Origin: Sutterella massiliensis
GTDB lineage: Bacteria > Pseudomonadota > Gammaproteobacteria > Burkholderiales > Burkholderiaceae_F
Assembly (NCBI RefSeq): GCF_016899755.1
Contig: NZ_JACJJC010000009.1
Coordinates: 44,573-108,572 of the forward strand
Length of the DNA: 64,000 nucleotides
Reading direction: 5' to 3'
Position numbers and translations under genes: made by a program. Under the pieces are notes generated by a model. It had not been told where the DNA came from and searched no databases. It worked only from the letters and a program-made list of their open reading frames with translations. Below, one piece after another: positions 8,671-17,834 of this stretch (the stretch's first letter is position 1; each line of letters starts with the position of its first letter).

Positions 8671-9882
8671 ATGAAAAAGACACTTGCTGCTCTCGCTGTA
8701 CTCGGCGCTCTCTCCGTCGGTTCTGCTGTCGCTGCCGACGTGACGCTCTACGGCGTCGTCGACTACTCGCTCAAGTATTCCCGTGTCGATACCGACAAGA
8801 CAGGCGAAGATGCTACGAACAAGTTTGAAATGGCTTCCGGCGCCCAGTCGGGTTCCCGCTTCGGCCTGAAGGGTACGGAAGACCTCGGCAACGGCCTTAA
8901 GGTCGGCTTCGTGCTTGAAAACGGCTTCGGCGCCGATGACGGCACGATGCTCCAGGGCAGCCGCCTCTTCGGTCGCGAATCCCAGGTTTATCTCGCGGGC
9001 GCTTTCGGTCAGCTCTCCTTCGGCCGTGTCGGTCAGCTCGTCTCGGGTAACGGCTCTTACGGCCTTATGGCCGACATCTCGCCGTTCGGCGCTTCGTGGG
9101 CCGGTGCGGTCGAACCCTCGACCTACATGGTCGGCTACGGCCGCTTCGACAACACGGTGACCTACAAGTCGCCGGAATTCGCCGGCGCCCGCGTCTACGC
9201 CCAGTACTCCTTCAACGCCAACAACAAGGACGAGTGGAAGCAGGACGGTGTTGACGACACGGTCACGGCGACGGAAGGCAAGACCACGGCGAACCGCTAC
9301 GCTGCTCTCGGTGCGACTTATAACGTCGGCGGTCTCGCCCTTGTTGCTGCGGCCGACTGGTACAACTGGTCGGACAACTGGGACAAGAGCGGCGCCAACT
9401 GGGATCACGTTGAAGGCAAGGACTCCGACGACGGCTACACCTTCACGCTCGCCGGCTCCTATGACTTCCAGGTCGTCAAGGCCTACTTGAGCGCCCAGTA
9501 CTTCGACAACATGTACCGCAAGGGCTCGACTGAAGGCGACGCTTACGCTGCGTTCGGCGACTACATGGGCAACGATCAGTTCAAGGGCTACGGCGTGATC
9601 GCCGGCGTGAGCGCGCCGCTCGGCGGCGGCCTCGGCATGCTGGCTGTCGGCTACACGGATGCCGAAGACTGCGACGATCCGGATGGCGCCACCGCTGCCA
9701 AGACCGAAGTGCAGCGCCTTGGCGTGTCCGTCGGCTACGACTACAGCCTCTCGAAGCGCACGAACGTCTACACCGTTCTCTCCTACGCCAAGGATAAGCT
9801 CGAGAATGAAGACAACGTCGCAGGCAAAGACCGCGATCCCAATACCACGACCTGGTGGGTCGGCATGCGCCACAAGTTCTAA
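8671..9882 (+). CDS. trimeric outer-membrane porin (betaproteobacterial type)
   Basis: 403 residues. The signal peptide MKKTLAALAVLGALSVGSAVA is followed by ADVTLYGVVDY, the first strand of Gram-negative general porins (Porin_4 type). GSRFGLKGTEDLGNGLKVGF, the FGRESQVYLAG strands and the terminal Phe in MRHKF are hallmarks of 16-stranded barrels. It would form diffusion channels for small hydrophilic solutes. The second porin at 10387 is a paralogue sharing the signal peptide and strand motifs. Loops are Asp/Asn rich. A hairpin at 9967-10012 follows. Confidence 0.9.
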   Translation: MKKTLAALAVLGALSVGSAVAADVTLYGVVDYSLKYSRVDTDKTGEDATNKFEMASGAQSGSRFGLKGTEDLGNGLKVGFVLENGFGADDGTMLQGSRLFGRESQVYLAGAFGQLSFGRVGQLVSGNGSYGLMADISPFGASWAGAVEPSTYMVGYGRFDNTVTYKSPEFAGARVYAQYSFNANNKDEWKQDGVDDTVTATEGKTTANRYAALGATYNVGGLALVAAADWYNWSDNWDKSGANWDHVEGKDSDDGYTFTLAGSYDFQVVKAYLSAQYFDNMYRKGSTEGDAYAAFGDYMGNDQFKGYGVIAGVSAPLGGGLGMLAVGYTDAEDCDDPDGATAAKTEVQRLGVSVGYDYSLSKRTNVYTVLSYAKDKLENEDNVAGKDRDPNTTTWWVGMRHKF

Positions 9883-10386
9883 AAAGCACTTGTCACATGC
9901 AAACTGCGCTCGGAGTTCGGCGTGAAACCTCCTAACTCAGAGCGCGGATCGTGCCTTTGAGCGTGCGAAAGCGCCGATATCGACGGAGTGATCTGTCGGT
10001 TTCGGCGCTTTCATCGTTTCAGGAGCTTCTGTTGAACGACGCTGTGGTGGAGTGCAATACGAACAATTCCCTTGTATACGAGTAGCTTTGTCTAAATCCG
10101 TATGCAATACGCAACAGTTTTGACAGTTTTAACGTGTTACTGTCGCTTCGTAATCTATTGATTTTTCGGAAACTGTAATTAATATTAGTGTTATCCCGAA
10201 TAAATGCAGGCGCAATGGTCTATAGTCTGTCCCCTGACTCGAAAGATTTCGTCAATTCTTTGATAAGTTTTGACACTTCGGGCAATCGGAGGAAAGTGTG
10301 TGTGCACGACGCACTTCCCCCCTTTTTTCAGTTTGTACCGCCCCCGAGAAGAGAGGGGCGGACTTTTGATCAAAGGCACATTCAAA
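9883..10386. other. inter-porin region
   Basis: About 500 bp with the porin 1 terminator at its start, then AT-rich DNA to the second porin. No gene. The long leader suggests a regulated 5' untranslated region, but no known RNA element is recognised. Confidence 0.4.
9967..10012 (+). terminator. hairpin downstream of porin 1
   Basis: Arms GAAAGCGCCGA (9967-9977) and TCGGCGCTTTC (10002-10012) pair over 11 bp. The T tract is weak (ATCGTTT). Confidence 0.55.
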
Positions 10387-11595
10387 ATGAAAAAGACTCT
10401 TGCTGCTCTCGCTGTCCTCGGCGCTTTTGCCGGTACCGCTGCTGCCGCTGATGTCACGCTCTACGGTTTGGTCGACTACGGCTTCAACTATCAGCACGTT
10501 GACGGCGACGCTAAGGATGTCGACGCGAACGACACGTTCAAGATGATGTCCGGCCAGAACTCCGGCTCGCGCTTCGGCCTGAAGGGCACGGAAGACCTCG
10601 GCAACGGCCTCAAGCTCGGCTTCGTTCTCGAAAACGGCTTTAACGCTGACGACGGCTCGCTCGGCAACGGCGGCCGCCTCTTCGGTCGTGAATCGCAGGT
10701 CAACCTGCAGGGCGCCTTCGGTACGGTGTCGTTCGGCCGCGTCGGCGAACTCGTGAGCGCCAACGGCTCGTACGCTCTGATGGGCAAGGCCTCGCCGTTC
10801 TCTGGCGGCTGGCAGGATTCCGTCGGTCAGAAGTTCGTTTATGCGAACGGCTTCGACCGCTACGACAACATGATCACGTACGTGACCCCGAGCTTCAACG
10901 GCTTCAAGCTCCACGCTCAGTATTCGTTCAAGAACGACGGCAAGGACGGTCACGGTGTTGAGGGCAAGGCCTCGGCTGACCGCTACTACGCCATCGGCGC
11001 TACGTTCGAAACCCAGAATCTCTACCTCGTCGGCGTTGTCGACAGCAAGAACTGGGGTTCGTACGACACGAACACGGTCGGTGTTGGTCATGAAATCGAC
11101 GATCAGCTCGCTGTTACGCTCGGCGGTGCTTATGATTTCGGTTTCATGAAGCTCTATGCTTCCGGTCAGTACTTCGACAATGCCAAGTCGGTCGGTACGA
11201 AGGCTGCCGGTGCTGACGGTTCGATCGTTTCTGGCTACAGCTTCTTCAAGGCTTACAAGCCTGCTGCAGATGAAGACGAGAAGGCTACAGGTGCTTCTGG
11301 TGAGGGCGCTGAAGGCTACGGCATCAATATCGGCGTGGGCGTTCCCGCCTTCGGCGGTACGGCCAAGGCTCAGATCGCCTACATGGATGCTGAAGACGTT
11401 GCCAACAGCAAGCGCACGGTTGAACGCTGGAGCATCGCCGTTGGTTATGACTACAACCTGACGAAGCGCACGTCCGTCTACACGGCCGCTGCCTACACCC
11501 GCGACGAACTGTCTAAGGAATATCGTCAGGACACGAAGTACGGCGAAAATCCGTCGACCGTGGAAGTCATGGCTGGTCTCATCCACAAGTTCTAA
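10387..11595 (+). CDS. trimeric outer-membrane porin, paralogue of the preceding gene
   Basis: 402 residues from ATG 10387. An in-frame ATG lies 39 codons earlier, but the signal peptide MKKTLAALAVLGAFAGTAAA begins at 10387, so that start is used here. DVTLYGLVDYGFNY, GSRFGLKGTEDLGNGLKLGF and terminal Phe (LIHKF) mark a 16-strand general porin. It differs from porin 1 mainly in the surface loops, so the pair may differ in solute preference or in phage and immune exposure (inference). Independently transcribed, with a strong terminator after it. Confidence 0.9.
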   Translation: MKKTLAALAVLGAFAGTAAAADVTLYGLVDYGFNYQHVDGDAKDVDANDTFKMMSGQNSGSRFGLKGTEDLGNGLKLGFVLENGFNADDGSLGNGGRLFGRESQVNLQGAFGTVSFGRVGELVSANGSYALMGKASPFSGGWQDSVGQKFVYANGFDRYDNMITYVTPSFNGFKLHAQYSFKNDGKDGHGVEGKASADRYYAIGATFETQNLYLVGVVDSKNWGSYDTNTVGVGHEIDDQLAVTLGGAYDFGFMKLYASGQYFDNAKSVGTKAAGADGSIVSGYSFFKAYKPAADEDEKATGASGEGAEGYGINIGVGVPAFGGTAKAQIAYMDAEDVANSKRTVERWSIAVGYDYNLTKRTSVYTAAAYTRDELSKEYRQDTKYGENPSTVEVMAGLIHKF

Positions 11596-11625
11596 TTTGA
11601 GCTTGTTGACTTAATCAGCTAGTCT

Positions 11626-11655
11626 AAAAGGCGGATCTAACGATCCGCCTTTTTT
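11626..11655 (+). terminator. rho-independent terminator of porin 2
   Basis: AAAAGGCGGATC and GATCCGCCTTTTTT form a GC-rich stem with a 4-nt loop and a T run. Confidence 0.9.
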
Positions 11656-11905
11656 CAATTGGGGGAACTAGATCCCGATTAAACGTAATTTGCCAATGAC
11701 GAATCATTGCAGTCCGATGCTCCCGCAGCCACAAAAAGCAACAACTAGGCAAGAACCGGTAACCCAAAAGGCGTTGGGCGGTGACAAAATCAACTTGTAA
11801 GCGCCGCCGGACTTAAAAAATCGTTCTTCTGAAACTCCAGAAAATTGTTGAAGCTCTTCCGCGCGGCGCTTTTCTTTTGCTTAGGATGTCGTCGTTCGCT
11901 CGGAG

Positions 11906-12856
11906 CTACTCATCGTATGCGACGCCAATTCCCTCATACCAGCGCCTTGTACGTTCATCAAGGGGTTTGCGAAGTGCAAGCGCAAGGTCTCGCGCAAACG
12001 AAAAGAGACGCCGTTCTCGTTTTCGACTGACGAGAATCGAACAGCTGAGCTGCCACTTTGGGCGGTGCCATTGCGGGAGAACAGGAACCAGCTTGCCTGC
12101 GCGTCTGTGGTTGTAGGTGACGCCAAGCGACAGGTCAAAGCAGATTCCGTGCCCGAGTACCGTGAGTTCCTTGCAGGTCGAGAGGTCGCCGGCGTAGGCG
12201 ACTCGCTCGCAGCAGAGGGGCGCAGTTTGGGATCCTCTTAGCAGCATACGCGCTTCCGGGTAACTGCCTCCTCTGCGCAAAATAAGCGAATGGCGGGTAA
12301 GTTCTTCTGGCGAGGCAGGAGAACCGTATTTTGCAATGTATTCGGGCGAAGCCAATCCGCAGGTGCAGGTTTCGCAAATGGGAAGCGCTGCAATATCTCG
12401 GTCTTCCGGTGTATGCGGAAGAATCGCAAGGTCGATGCGCTTTTCTCGAAGATCATCGAGATCGGCTTCAGGCACGATGTTCACCGTTTTGACCGCACTC
12501 TTTAAGTGCGGCAGCGAAAGGACCTCAAGAATTTCCTTGCGTGCGATGTTGACGGGCACGCCGATTCTGAGATGCTCGATCTTCGGGGCAGCTGCTTTCG
12601 TGGCAGCGATAAGCGCGTCGTGCGCTCGAATGTATTCCTGCGCCGCAGGCAGCAGAGTTCGCGCTTCTTCTGTCAGTCCGAGCGGGCGTTCGGTGCGAGT
12701 GAGGAGCTCGCACTCGAGCGCCGCTTCAAGCGAGTGAATGAGACGGGAAGCACGCCCCGGATCAAGATCGAGCGACTCGGCTGCGCGAGCCAAGCCGCTC
12801 TTTTCGCCGATCGCGGCAAGAAGCCGCCAGGCAATGAGGCTGCTTCGAATGTCCAT
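11906..12856 (-). CDS. LysR-family transcriptional regulator
   Basis: 316 residues. Residues 1-60 form the winged helix-turn-helix (ARAAESLDLDPGRASRLIHSLEAALECELL) and the rest is a periplasmic-binding-like effector domain beginning near IEHLRIGVPVN. It lies on the same strand as, and 140 bp downstream of, the FAD reductase gene, so it may regulate it, although LysR genes are more often divergent from their target. The effector is unknown. The coding end near 11906 is followed by about 250 bp without a recognised gene. Confidence 0.8.
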   Translation of the reverse strand: MDIRSSLIAWRLLAAIGEKSGLARAAESLDLDPGRASRLIHSLEAALECELLTRTERPLGLTEEARTLLPAAQEYIRAHDALIAATKAAAPKIEHLRIGVPVNIARKEILEVLSLPHLKSAVKTVNIVPEADLDDLREKRIDLAILPHTPEDRDIAALPICETCTCGLASPEYIAKYGSPASPEELTRHSLILRRGGSYPEARMLLRGSQTAPLCCERVAYAGDLSTCKELTVLGHGICFDLSLGVTYNHRRAGKLVPVLPQWHRPKWQLSCSILVSRKRERRLFSFARDLALALRKPLDERTRRWYEGIGVAYDE

Positions 12857-12995
12857 TGCCGAAAAGAATTGTCGTTGCAGATCTTTTCAGATCTATGTGC
12901 AGGTACGCGGCCGTCAATGGAGAGAAAACAGAAGGCGGCGGGATGAACGCGGAAAGCGCGCCGGACTTTGCGCGTCTTTCCGCAGGATCTTTCGG

Positions 12996-14555
12996 TCAGC
13001 ACCAGGCCTTTTCCTTTGCGGCTTCGCGCCCTGCGATGCGGCCGTTCACAAGACAGTCGACAACGGCACAGGAACCCAACCGCACCGCACCGTGCACGCC
13101 GCCCGTCGCTTCACCCGCGGCATAAAGCCCCGGAATCGGTTCGTCGTTCGTGATGTCGAGCGCGCGGCAGAATTTGTCGGTTTCGATGCCGCCCATCGTG
13201 TGGTGAACCTTGGGGGAAAGGATGGAGGCATACCACGGACCGCCGTCGACCGCCAGGGGCTTCGCCTTCGGGAAGAAGTAGCGGCCCATTTCGTCCTTGC
13301 CCTTGCCGCCGAGCGCATCGTTGTAGTCGGAGACGGACTTCTTAAGCGCATCGAGCGGAATGCTGTATGCCTTGGCAAGGTCGGCGAGCGTCGCAAACTC
13401 GTGGAGGACGCCCTTTTCGAGCTGCTTCTCGAAGATGCCCGGGCGCGTGATCGCGATCGTCGTTTCGACGGCGGTCTTGTCGGCGATGGCGATGCAGCGG
13501 TCGCCCTTGTTGCCCGCATTGATGATGGCGTCGGCGCGGATCTTGCGGTTGACCATTTCGTTCACGAAGCGCTTCCCTGTCGTGCAGTTGACCCAGATGC
13601 CGCAGGAGCCGGCGCAGCCGTTCGCGAAGTAGAGCGCAATGCCGAAACCCTTTTCTTCGGGCGACGTCCACGGACCGCACTGAATCCAGTCGCACTGAAC
13701 CATGCTTGCGCCGATGCGCGCGGCTTCGCGCCAGAGTTCGGACGTCGCACCCGGCTGGCAAGTCGTGTCGAACTTGTCGGTGAGCTTCGGGTCGTGCTTC
13801 ATGCGGTATGTGACGTCGGCGCCGAACCCGCCGTGGCAGAGAATGACGGCTTTCTTCGCGCAGTAGTAGCGCACCTTGCCCGAGTTCTCCTTCGGGAAGC
13901 GGTAACCCTCGCGAACCTTGAGGCCTTTGACGCGACCGTCGCCGTCGCGCACGATTGCTTCAACGTAGACGCGATTGCGGATTTCGGCCTTTTTCTTTTC
14001 GAGGTAGGCGAGCTGCTTTTTGACGATTTCCGAGCCCGAGCCATTCTTTGTCACGACGCAGCGCGGCACCGAGTGACCGCCTTCGGCGTTCACCTGTCCC
14101 TGGATGTATTCGACGCCGAGTGTCTTCACCGTCCACTCGTAAGTTTCGAGCGTGTGCTCGGCCATGTAGCGGACCTTGTCGGGATAGTTGTAGCCGAGAC
14201 CTTCGCGCAGCATGTCTTCGGCCAGGAGCTCGGGCGAATCCTTGATGCCCATGGCTTTTTGCTGTTCCGAGCCCGGAACGCCAAAGAGGCCGCCGTTGAT
14301 AACCGAGTTCCCTCCGAGCGCCGTCATCTTTTCGAGTACGACGACGCTCGCGCCGCCGTCAATGGCTTCGGCGGCCGCTGCGAGCCCGGCAAACCCCGAA
14401 CCCACCACGATGACGTCAAAGGTTTCGTCCCATTTCGCAGGCATCGTGTCGACGCAGGCAGCTTCGGCGCTGCGCGGGCGCGCAGCCAATGCGAGAGCCG
14501 CACCGGCTGCCCCGGCCGAGAGGAACGTACGGCGCTGCAGATTGGTCTTCGTCAT
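12996..14555 (-). CDS. Tat-exported FAD-dependent reductase of the fumarate/urocanate reductase group
   Basis: 519 residues. QRRTFLSAGAAGAALALAA is a Tat signal, so the folded flavoprotein should be periplasmic. DVIVVGSGFAGLAAAAEA is the FAD-binding Rossmann motif; the C-terminal block (MGGIETDK...GLYAAGEATGGVHGAVRLGS) is typical of FAD_binding_2 enzymes that reduce a double bond such as fumarate or urocanate. There is no CXXCH haem motif, so electrons must come from a separate cytochrome or quinol donor not encoded beside it. ATG 14555 is 7 nt from AAGGAG; ATG 14561 would be too close. Substrate unknown. Confidence 0.85.
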   Translation of the reverse strand: MTKTNLQRRTFLSAGAAGAALALAARPRSAEAACVDTMPAKWDETFDVIVVGSGFAGLAAAAEAIDGGASVVVLEKMTALGGNSVINGGLFGVPGSEQQKAMGIKDSPELLAEDMLREGLGYNYPDKVRYMAEHTLETYEWTVKTLGVEYIQGQVNAEGGHSVPRCVVTKNGSGSEIVKKQLAYLEKKKAEIRNRVYVEAIVRDGDGRVKGLKVREGYRFPKENSGKVRYYCAKKAVILCHGGFGADVTYRMKHDPKLTDKFDTTCQPGATSELWREAARIGASMVQCDWIQCGPWTSPEEKGFGIALYFANGCAGSCGIWVNCTTGKRFVNEMVNRKIRADAIINAGNKGDRCIAIADKTAVETTIAITRPGIFEKQLEKGVLHEFATLADLAKAYSIPLDALKKSVSDYNDALGGKGKDEMGRYFFPKAKPLAVDGGPWYASILSPKVHHTMGGIETDKFCRALDITNDEPIPGLYAAGEATGGVHGAVRLGSCAVVDCLVNGRIAGREAAKEKAWC

Positions 14556-14857
14556 GATCATCTCCTTTTTTCATGCTGACGATGGCCTTATTGTCTGCGG
14601 CGGGTCTTCGGCCGATAAGTCCCGAATGGACAAATCAGTTTGTTATTTAGTCAAAATGCCTGCAGCAAAAGGAACGAGCCGGTGCCGTGTTTTCGGGACC
14701 TGCCGGTGCGCAACGTCGCAGCTTGCGAAAAGTAGAGTTTCGCTGGAAAGAAAGCCCGCCGACTTTTTTTGGAAAAACGGCAGGCTTGAGATTTACGGAA
14801 AGCGATCTCCGCAAAAAAATGCTCGTTGACTCTCTCTTCAAAATAAAAGAAGAGTCT
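14556..14857. other. intergenic region with terminator
   Basis: About 300 bp containing the reductase promoter region and the hairpin at 14752-14787. No gene is seen. Confidence 0.4.
14752..14787 (-). terminator. hairpin downstream of lipoprotein gene
   Basis: AAGCCCGCCG (14752-14761) pairs with CGGCAGGCTT (14778-14787) with one mismatch. Read on the minus strand it follows the lipoprotein gene at 14858 and leads into a T-rich stretch. Confidence 0.5.
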
Positions 14858-15970
14858 TCAGCGTAGTGTCGGCACTTCAAAGACGACGGTGTTTCCCTGC
14901 TCAAGCATGAGCGGGGCATGGAAGCAGGTACCCTTGTCGTTGGCCGAGCCCGAATTCGCGTCCGATGCTTCCCGTTTTTTGAGAGGCTTGGGCGGCAGGT
15001 AAATCTGCCAGCCCTGGGGCAGCTCTCGCGAAAGCGCGGTATAGAGTTCGTCGTCCGTCAGCTTGGCAGAAGCGGGGTGCTTGAACGCAATGTAGACACC
15101 TTCGCCGAAGCGGCGGACAGCGATTTCTCCGACATCATCCTCGAGTTTGTCAGCGGCGCTTGCAAGAAGCCAGCTCGGCCGCATCACAACAGGCGAAGCC
15201 GCGTCGTCCATACCATTGACGCGCAGATGCACGTCGCAGGCCGGGTGGTGTTCGGCAGGTGGCTTCATCGGATTCGCGCGGGTTTTGCCAGAAGCGTTTC
15301 GCACGGTCGGTGCCGGGCATCCGAGATCGGGGTTGACGAGCGTTACTTTGAGCTCCGAGGCGCTTTCGATCATGCCTTCGAGGCGGTACCCGCGGGGTTC
15401 TCCCGCCACTTTGAAACCAAGTGAAGCGGCAGAGCGGCAAATGGCATCGGCACTCTTTTCGATAAAGCGGCGCTCGGCATCCTCGCGCGTTTGTGCTTCG
15501 GTGACGGGGATGAAGCCAAGCAGGTGCGGCTTCATGTCTTCGGAGTGAAGGACGTTCGCCGCTGCCTTTCCGAAAAAGTCGGCGATGGCCGAAGGAGAAA
15601 AGTAATCGCGGTAGGAAGAACCGAAATCGGAGGGTTCTGCGCTTTTCAAAAGTTCGGGAAGCGGATGGCCTGCATCGGCAACATGGTCGCTCGGCAAGTC
15701 CTTCACCTGCGTGGCGTAGTGAAAGCGCAGAATGTTGAGCGCGCGGCTCGCTGCGGCGTCGTACTCAGGTGTCGCGTCGGCCGTCACTGCCGTTCGTGCG
15801 GTTTTGTCCTCGGGCGCCGCCGCGCTTTGCATTGCGACGGCAGCTTCAGGCTTCTCGTCGGAAAAAGGATTGAGCGCAGTTGAAATATCACTCATCGTGC
15901 TGCAGCCCGAAAGAAGAACAAGCGCGGCGGCAGCGGGAAGGGTGCGCAGGAAAGGGACGTGCTTCATCAT
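14858..15970 (-). CDS. uncharacterised lipoprotein
   Basis: 370 residues with a lipoprotein signal peptide and lipobox (AALVLLSGCS; lipidated Cys at 23). The mature part has an Ala/Asp/Glu-rich linker to about residue 75, then a domain with no family I recognise, including ADAICRSAASLGFKVAGEPRGY and paired Cys residues. Probably anchored in the outer membrane facing the periplasm. It is transcribed alone; the neighbouring minus-strand gene at 16142 also encodes a lipoprotein. Confidence 0.65.
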   Translation of the reverse strand: MMKHVPFLRTLPAAAALVLLSGCSTMSDISTALNPFSDEKPEAAVAMQSAAAPEDKTARTAVTADATPEYDAAASRALNILRFHYATQVKDLPSDHVADAGHPLPELLKSAEPSDFGSSYRDYFSPSAIADFFGKAAANVLHSEDMKPHLLGFIPVTEAQTREDAERRFIEKSADAICRSAASLGFKVAGEPRGYRLEGMIESASELKVTLVNPDLGCPAPTVRNASGKTRANPMKPPAEHHPACDVHLRVNGMDDAASPVVMRPSWLLASAADKLEDDVGEIAVRRFGEGVYIAFKHPASAKLTDDELYTALSRELPQGWQIYLPPKPLKKREASDANSGSANDKGTCFHAPLMLEQGNTVVFEVPTLR

Positions 15971-16141
15971 GTTTTAGCGGGATCCCCGAGGGCGTTCAAA
16001 GCGGCGAACGGCCTCCCGAAGAAGCGATCGGCACGATTGCAGTTGTCGTGTCGGATTGAGAACGAAAGGGAAAAGGAGCGGACTCGGGCGGGATGGCGGC
16101 TCGTGTGTGAGGGACGTTCGAGCCGCCGCGGCGCCTCATTG

Positions 16142-16564
16142 TTATTCATTGCGGTTCGGGTTGACGAGGAAGCGCTGGATGTCGGCGTTGAGGTTCGCCA
16201 CCCACTTGCTCACATTGCGGTGGATGCAAAGCTGATCCGTGCCGTTGCAGTTGAGCTTTTCGCCGAGGCCGTAGCTCTTCACGTATTTGATGTTGTAGCC
16301 CGCTTTAGAGTAGTTGACGTCGAACGTTGCCTCGTAGTTCATCGTGCGTTCATTTGAGGGGTAGCTCACGCGGACGCGGCCCGGGACGTCTTCGACGACG
16401 CGCCAGTGACGCGCGGACGCGGCAGACAGAATGGCAGTTCGGATATCGGACTGCGAGAAGCTCGCGCTCACGGCCTGTTCGGGCGGGAGGACGAGCGTAG
16501 TAGCGCCGCAGCCGGCGAGAACGATAACGGCAGCGGAGGCTGCCAAAATAGAGCGCAGTTGCAT
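16142..16564 (-). CDS. small uncharacterised lipoprotein
   Basis: 140 residues. VIVLAGCGA is the lipobox, with the lipidated Cys at residue 19. The mature domain (about 120 residues) begins QSDIRTAILSAASARHWRV and contains a Cys pair (LNCNGTDQLCIH) likely to form a disulfide. It resembles small lipoproteins common in Sutterellaceae and Burkholderiales, but no function is known to me. Confidence 0.65.
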   Translation of the reverse strand: MQLRSILAASAAVIVLAGCGATTLVLPPEQAVSASFSQSDIRTAILSAASARHWRVVEDVPGRVRVSYPSNERTMNYEATFDVNYSKAGYNIKYVKSYGLGEKLNCNGTDQLCIHRNVSKWVANLNADIQRFLVNPNRNE

Positions 16565-16718
16565 GTTGAGGCTCCGAAATAGTGAACGAGTAGTTCACTC
16601 TACCCGAAAGGCGATTGAAGTACGCGATTTCGCGCGGTTTTTTCGCTCGCAGCAGTGACATCGCTTTGAAATAAAGCGGATGGATCGGCGTATAAAGACG
16701 CCGGCGGTCACGGCGTGC

Positions 16719-17411
16719 TTACTTCGTTGCTTTAACGTCCGAAAAAAGAATGAGCGTCGTCTCGCCGCCATTCCCTTCGATGCGAACCGTTTCCACGTGC
16801 GTTCTTCCCGTGAGCACCGCCTTGGCAACGAATTGCGAGAGCATCTCGTTTTTCGGTGTCGCTTCGATCGTAATGCTGCCCGTCCGGGTCTTTGTCGCCT
16901 TAAGCACAAAAAACGCTTCCAAGGTCTCGGCTTGTCCGGAGAGAAGACCTGTAAGGATCTTGGCCGCTTCATTGTTTTGCGGGCCCGCATTCGTTTCAAA
17001 GCCCTTTTGATCGTCGCTCGAATAGTGAATCCCCGTCGAATCGATCGTCATCGTGCTAGGAAAGGGATCGGTCACGTCCCAGACGAGCTTTTGGGTCGTA
17101 AGCGAGAAACGCCCGGTCGACACCATGGGTTTGGGAAAGCCGGCGATGGTTTTTTCTTCGCGAAAGTTTCCTTCAAGAGCGCTGACGCGAAGCGCATCGA
17201 GCGTCTGCCGCAGATCCCGGCCGCTCACATCAGTAGCGTTTTGATCGAGCGCCTGCGAAAGAGTCGATTGGGACGCAGTCTCCGAACCTAGTACGACATC
17301 GGTCGGCAGGGAAAAGAAGAGGGCGCCGGCGCAGAGCAGAAGAGGCAATCGAACGATGCGCAAATCAGGAAGATAGCGGACGGCAGATCGGGTTAAATAA
17401 CGCGGCTGCAT
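16719..17411 (-). CDS. LolA-like periplasmic protein
   Basis: 230 residues from ATG 17411, chosen because it gives a proper signal peptide (RIVRLPLLLCAGALFFSLP). The frame is open for 60 codons upstream but that part is not protein-like. The mature domain has the LolA-type half-barrel pattern: an N-terminal helix (RQTLDALRVSALEGNFREEK), TGRFSLTTQKLVWDVTDPFPST, and a C-terminal NEAAKILTGLLSG segment. LolA carries lipoproteins across the periplasm; stand-alone relatives sit in glycolipid or aryl-polyene loci. A glycosyltransferase/acyltransferase pair occurs 12 kb away but is not linked. Confidence 0.6.
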   Translation of the reverse strand: MQPRYLTRSAVRYLPDLRIVRLPLLLCAGALFFSLPTDVVLGSETASQSTLSQALDQNATDVSGRDLRQTLDALRVSALEGNFREEKTIAGFPKPMVSTGRFSLTTQKLVWDVTDPFPSTMTIDSTGIHYSSDDQKGFETNAGPQNNEAAKILTGLLSGQAETLEAFFVLKATKTRTGSITIEATPKNEMLSQFVAKAVLTGRTHVETVRIEGNGGETTLILFSDVKATK

Positions 17412-17508
17412 GGCGGCAGAAGAAAACAAAGAGAAGCGAACATCATACCCAACGCGCGCATGCAGGAGGCAGCTGCTGCCCAGCCCTGAATGAAGAGGCG
17501 ACAGATGA

Positions 17509-17534
17509 AAAAAGTTCAACCGGTTAAACTTTTT
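17509..17534. promoter_or_regulatory. 26-bp near-perfect palindrome
   Basis: Two 13-bp arms (AAAAAGTTCAACC and GGTTAAACTTTTT) match at 12 positions with no spacer. It lies about 60 bp upstream of the antitoxin relic and 100 bp upstream of the LolA-like gene on the other strand. Antitoxins of the Phd/YefM type bind palindromes in this position, so it is a plausible operator. Confidence 0.45.
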
Positions 17535-17595
17535 CAGCGCTCGACGTGGAGTTTCATTCTCAAAACTGGCAGTGCAACCGAGAACGATCAATCTT

Positions 17596-17834
17596 ATGGA
17601 ATCGAATTCCGTACCGCTTTCGCAGGCTTGTCAAAAGCCCGTTCGGATTATCGATCCCGCAGGCGAGAATGGCGGCGGGCCGGTCTTGATTTCCGTGAGA
17701 GGCAGGCCGGCAGTTGTGCTGATTTCCGCACCGAGCACCACGAGAAGTTCCGCGTCATCCTCGACGAGCTTGACGCACTTAACGAGTCGCTGGTCCACCT
17801 GACACCGTTGCAGGTGATCGTCTGCCGCGAGTGA
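17596..17834 (+). pseudogene. Phd/YefM-like antitoxin, frameshifted
   Basis: The first 40 or so codons read VPLSQACQKPVRIIDPAGEN then GGPVLISVRGRPAVVLISA, the DNA-binding domain of Phd/YefM antitoxins. One base is then missing near 17733: the next frame continues EHHEKFRVILDELDALNESL to the TGA at 17832-17834, a typical antitoxin C-terminus. No intact toxin gene follows. One-base loss makes this a recent pseudogene, or a sequencing error. Confidence 0.55.

Noticed and set aside
8536..11586. Two frames of about 445 codons antisense to the porins
   Set aside because: They mirror strongly biased porin codons; no start signals, no homology.
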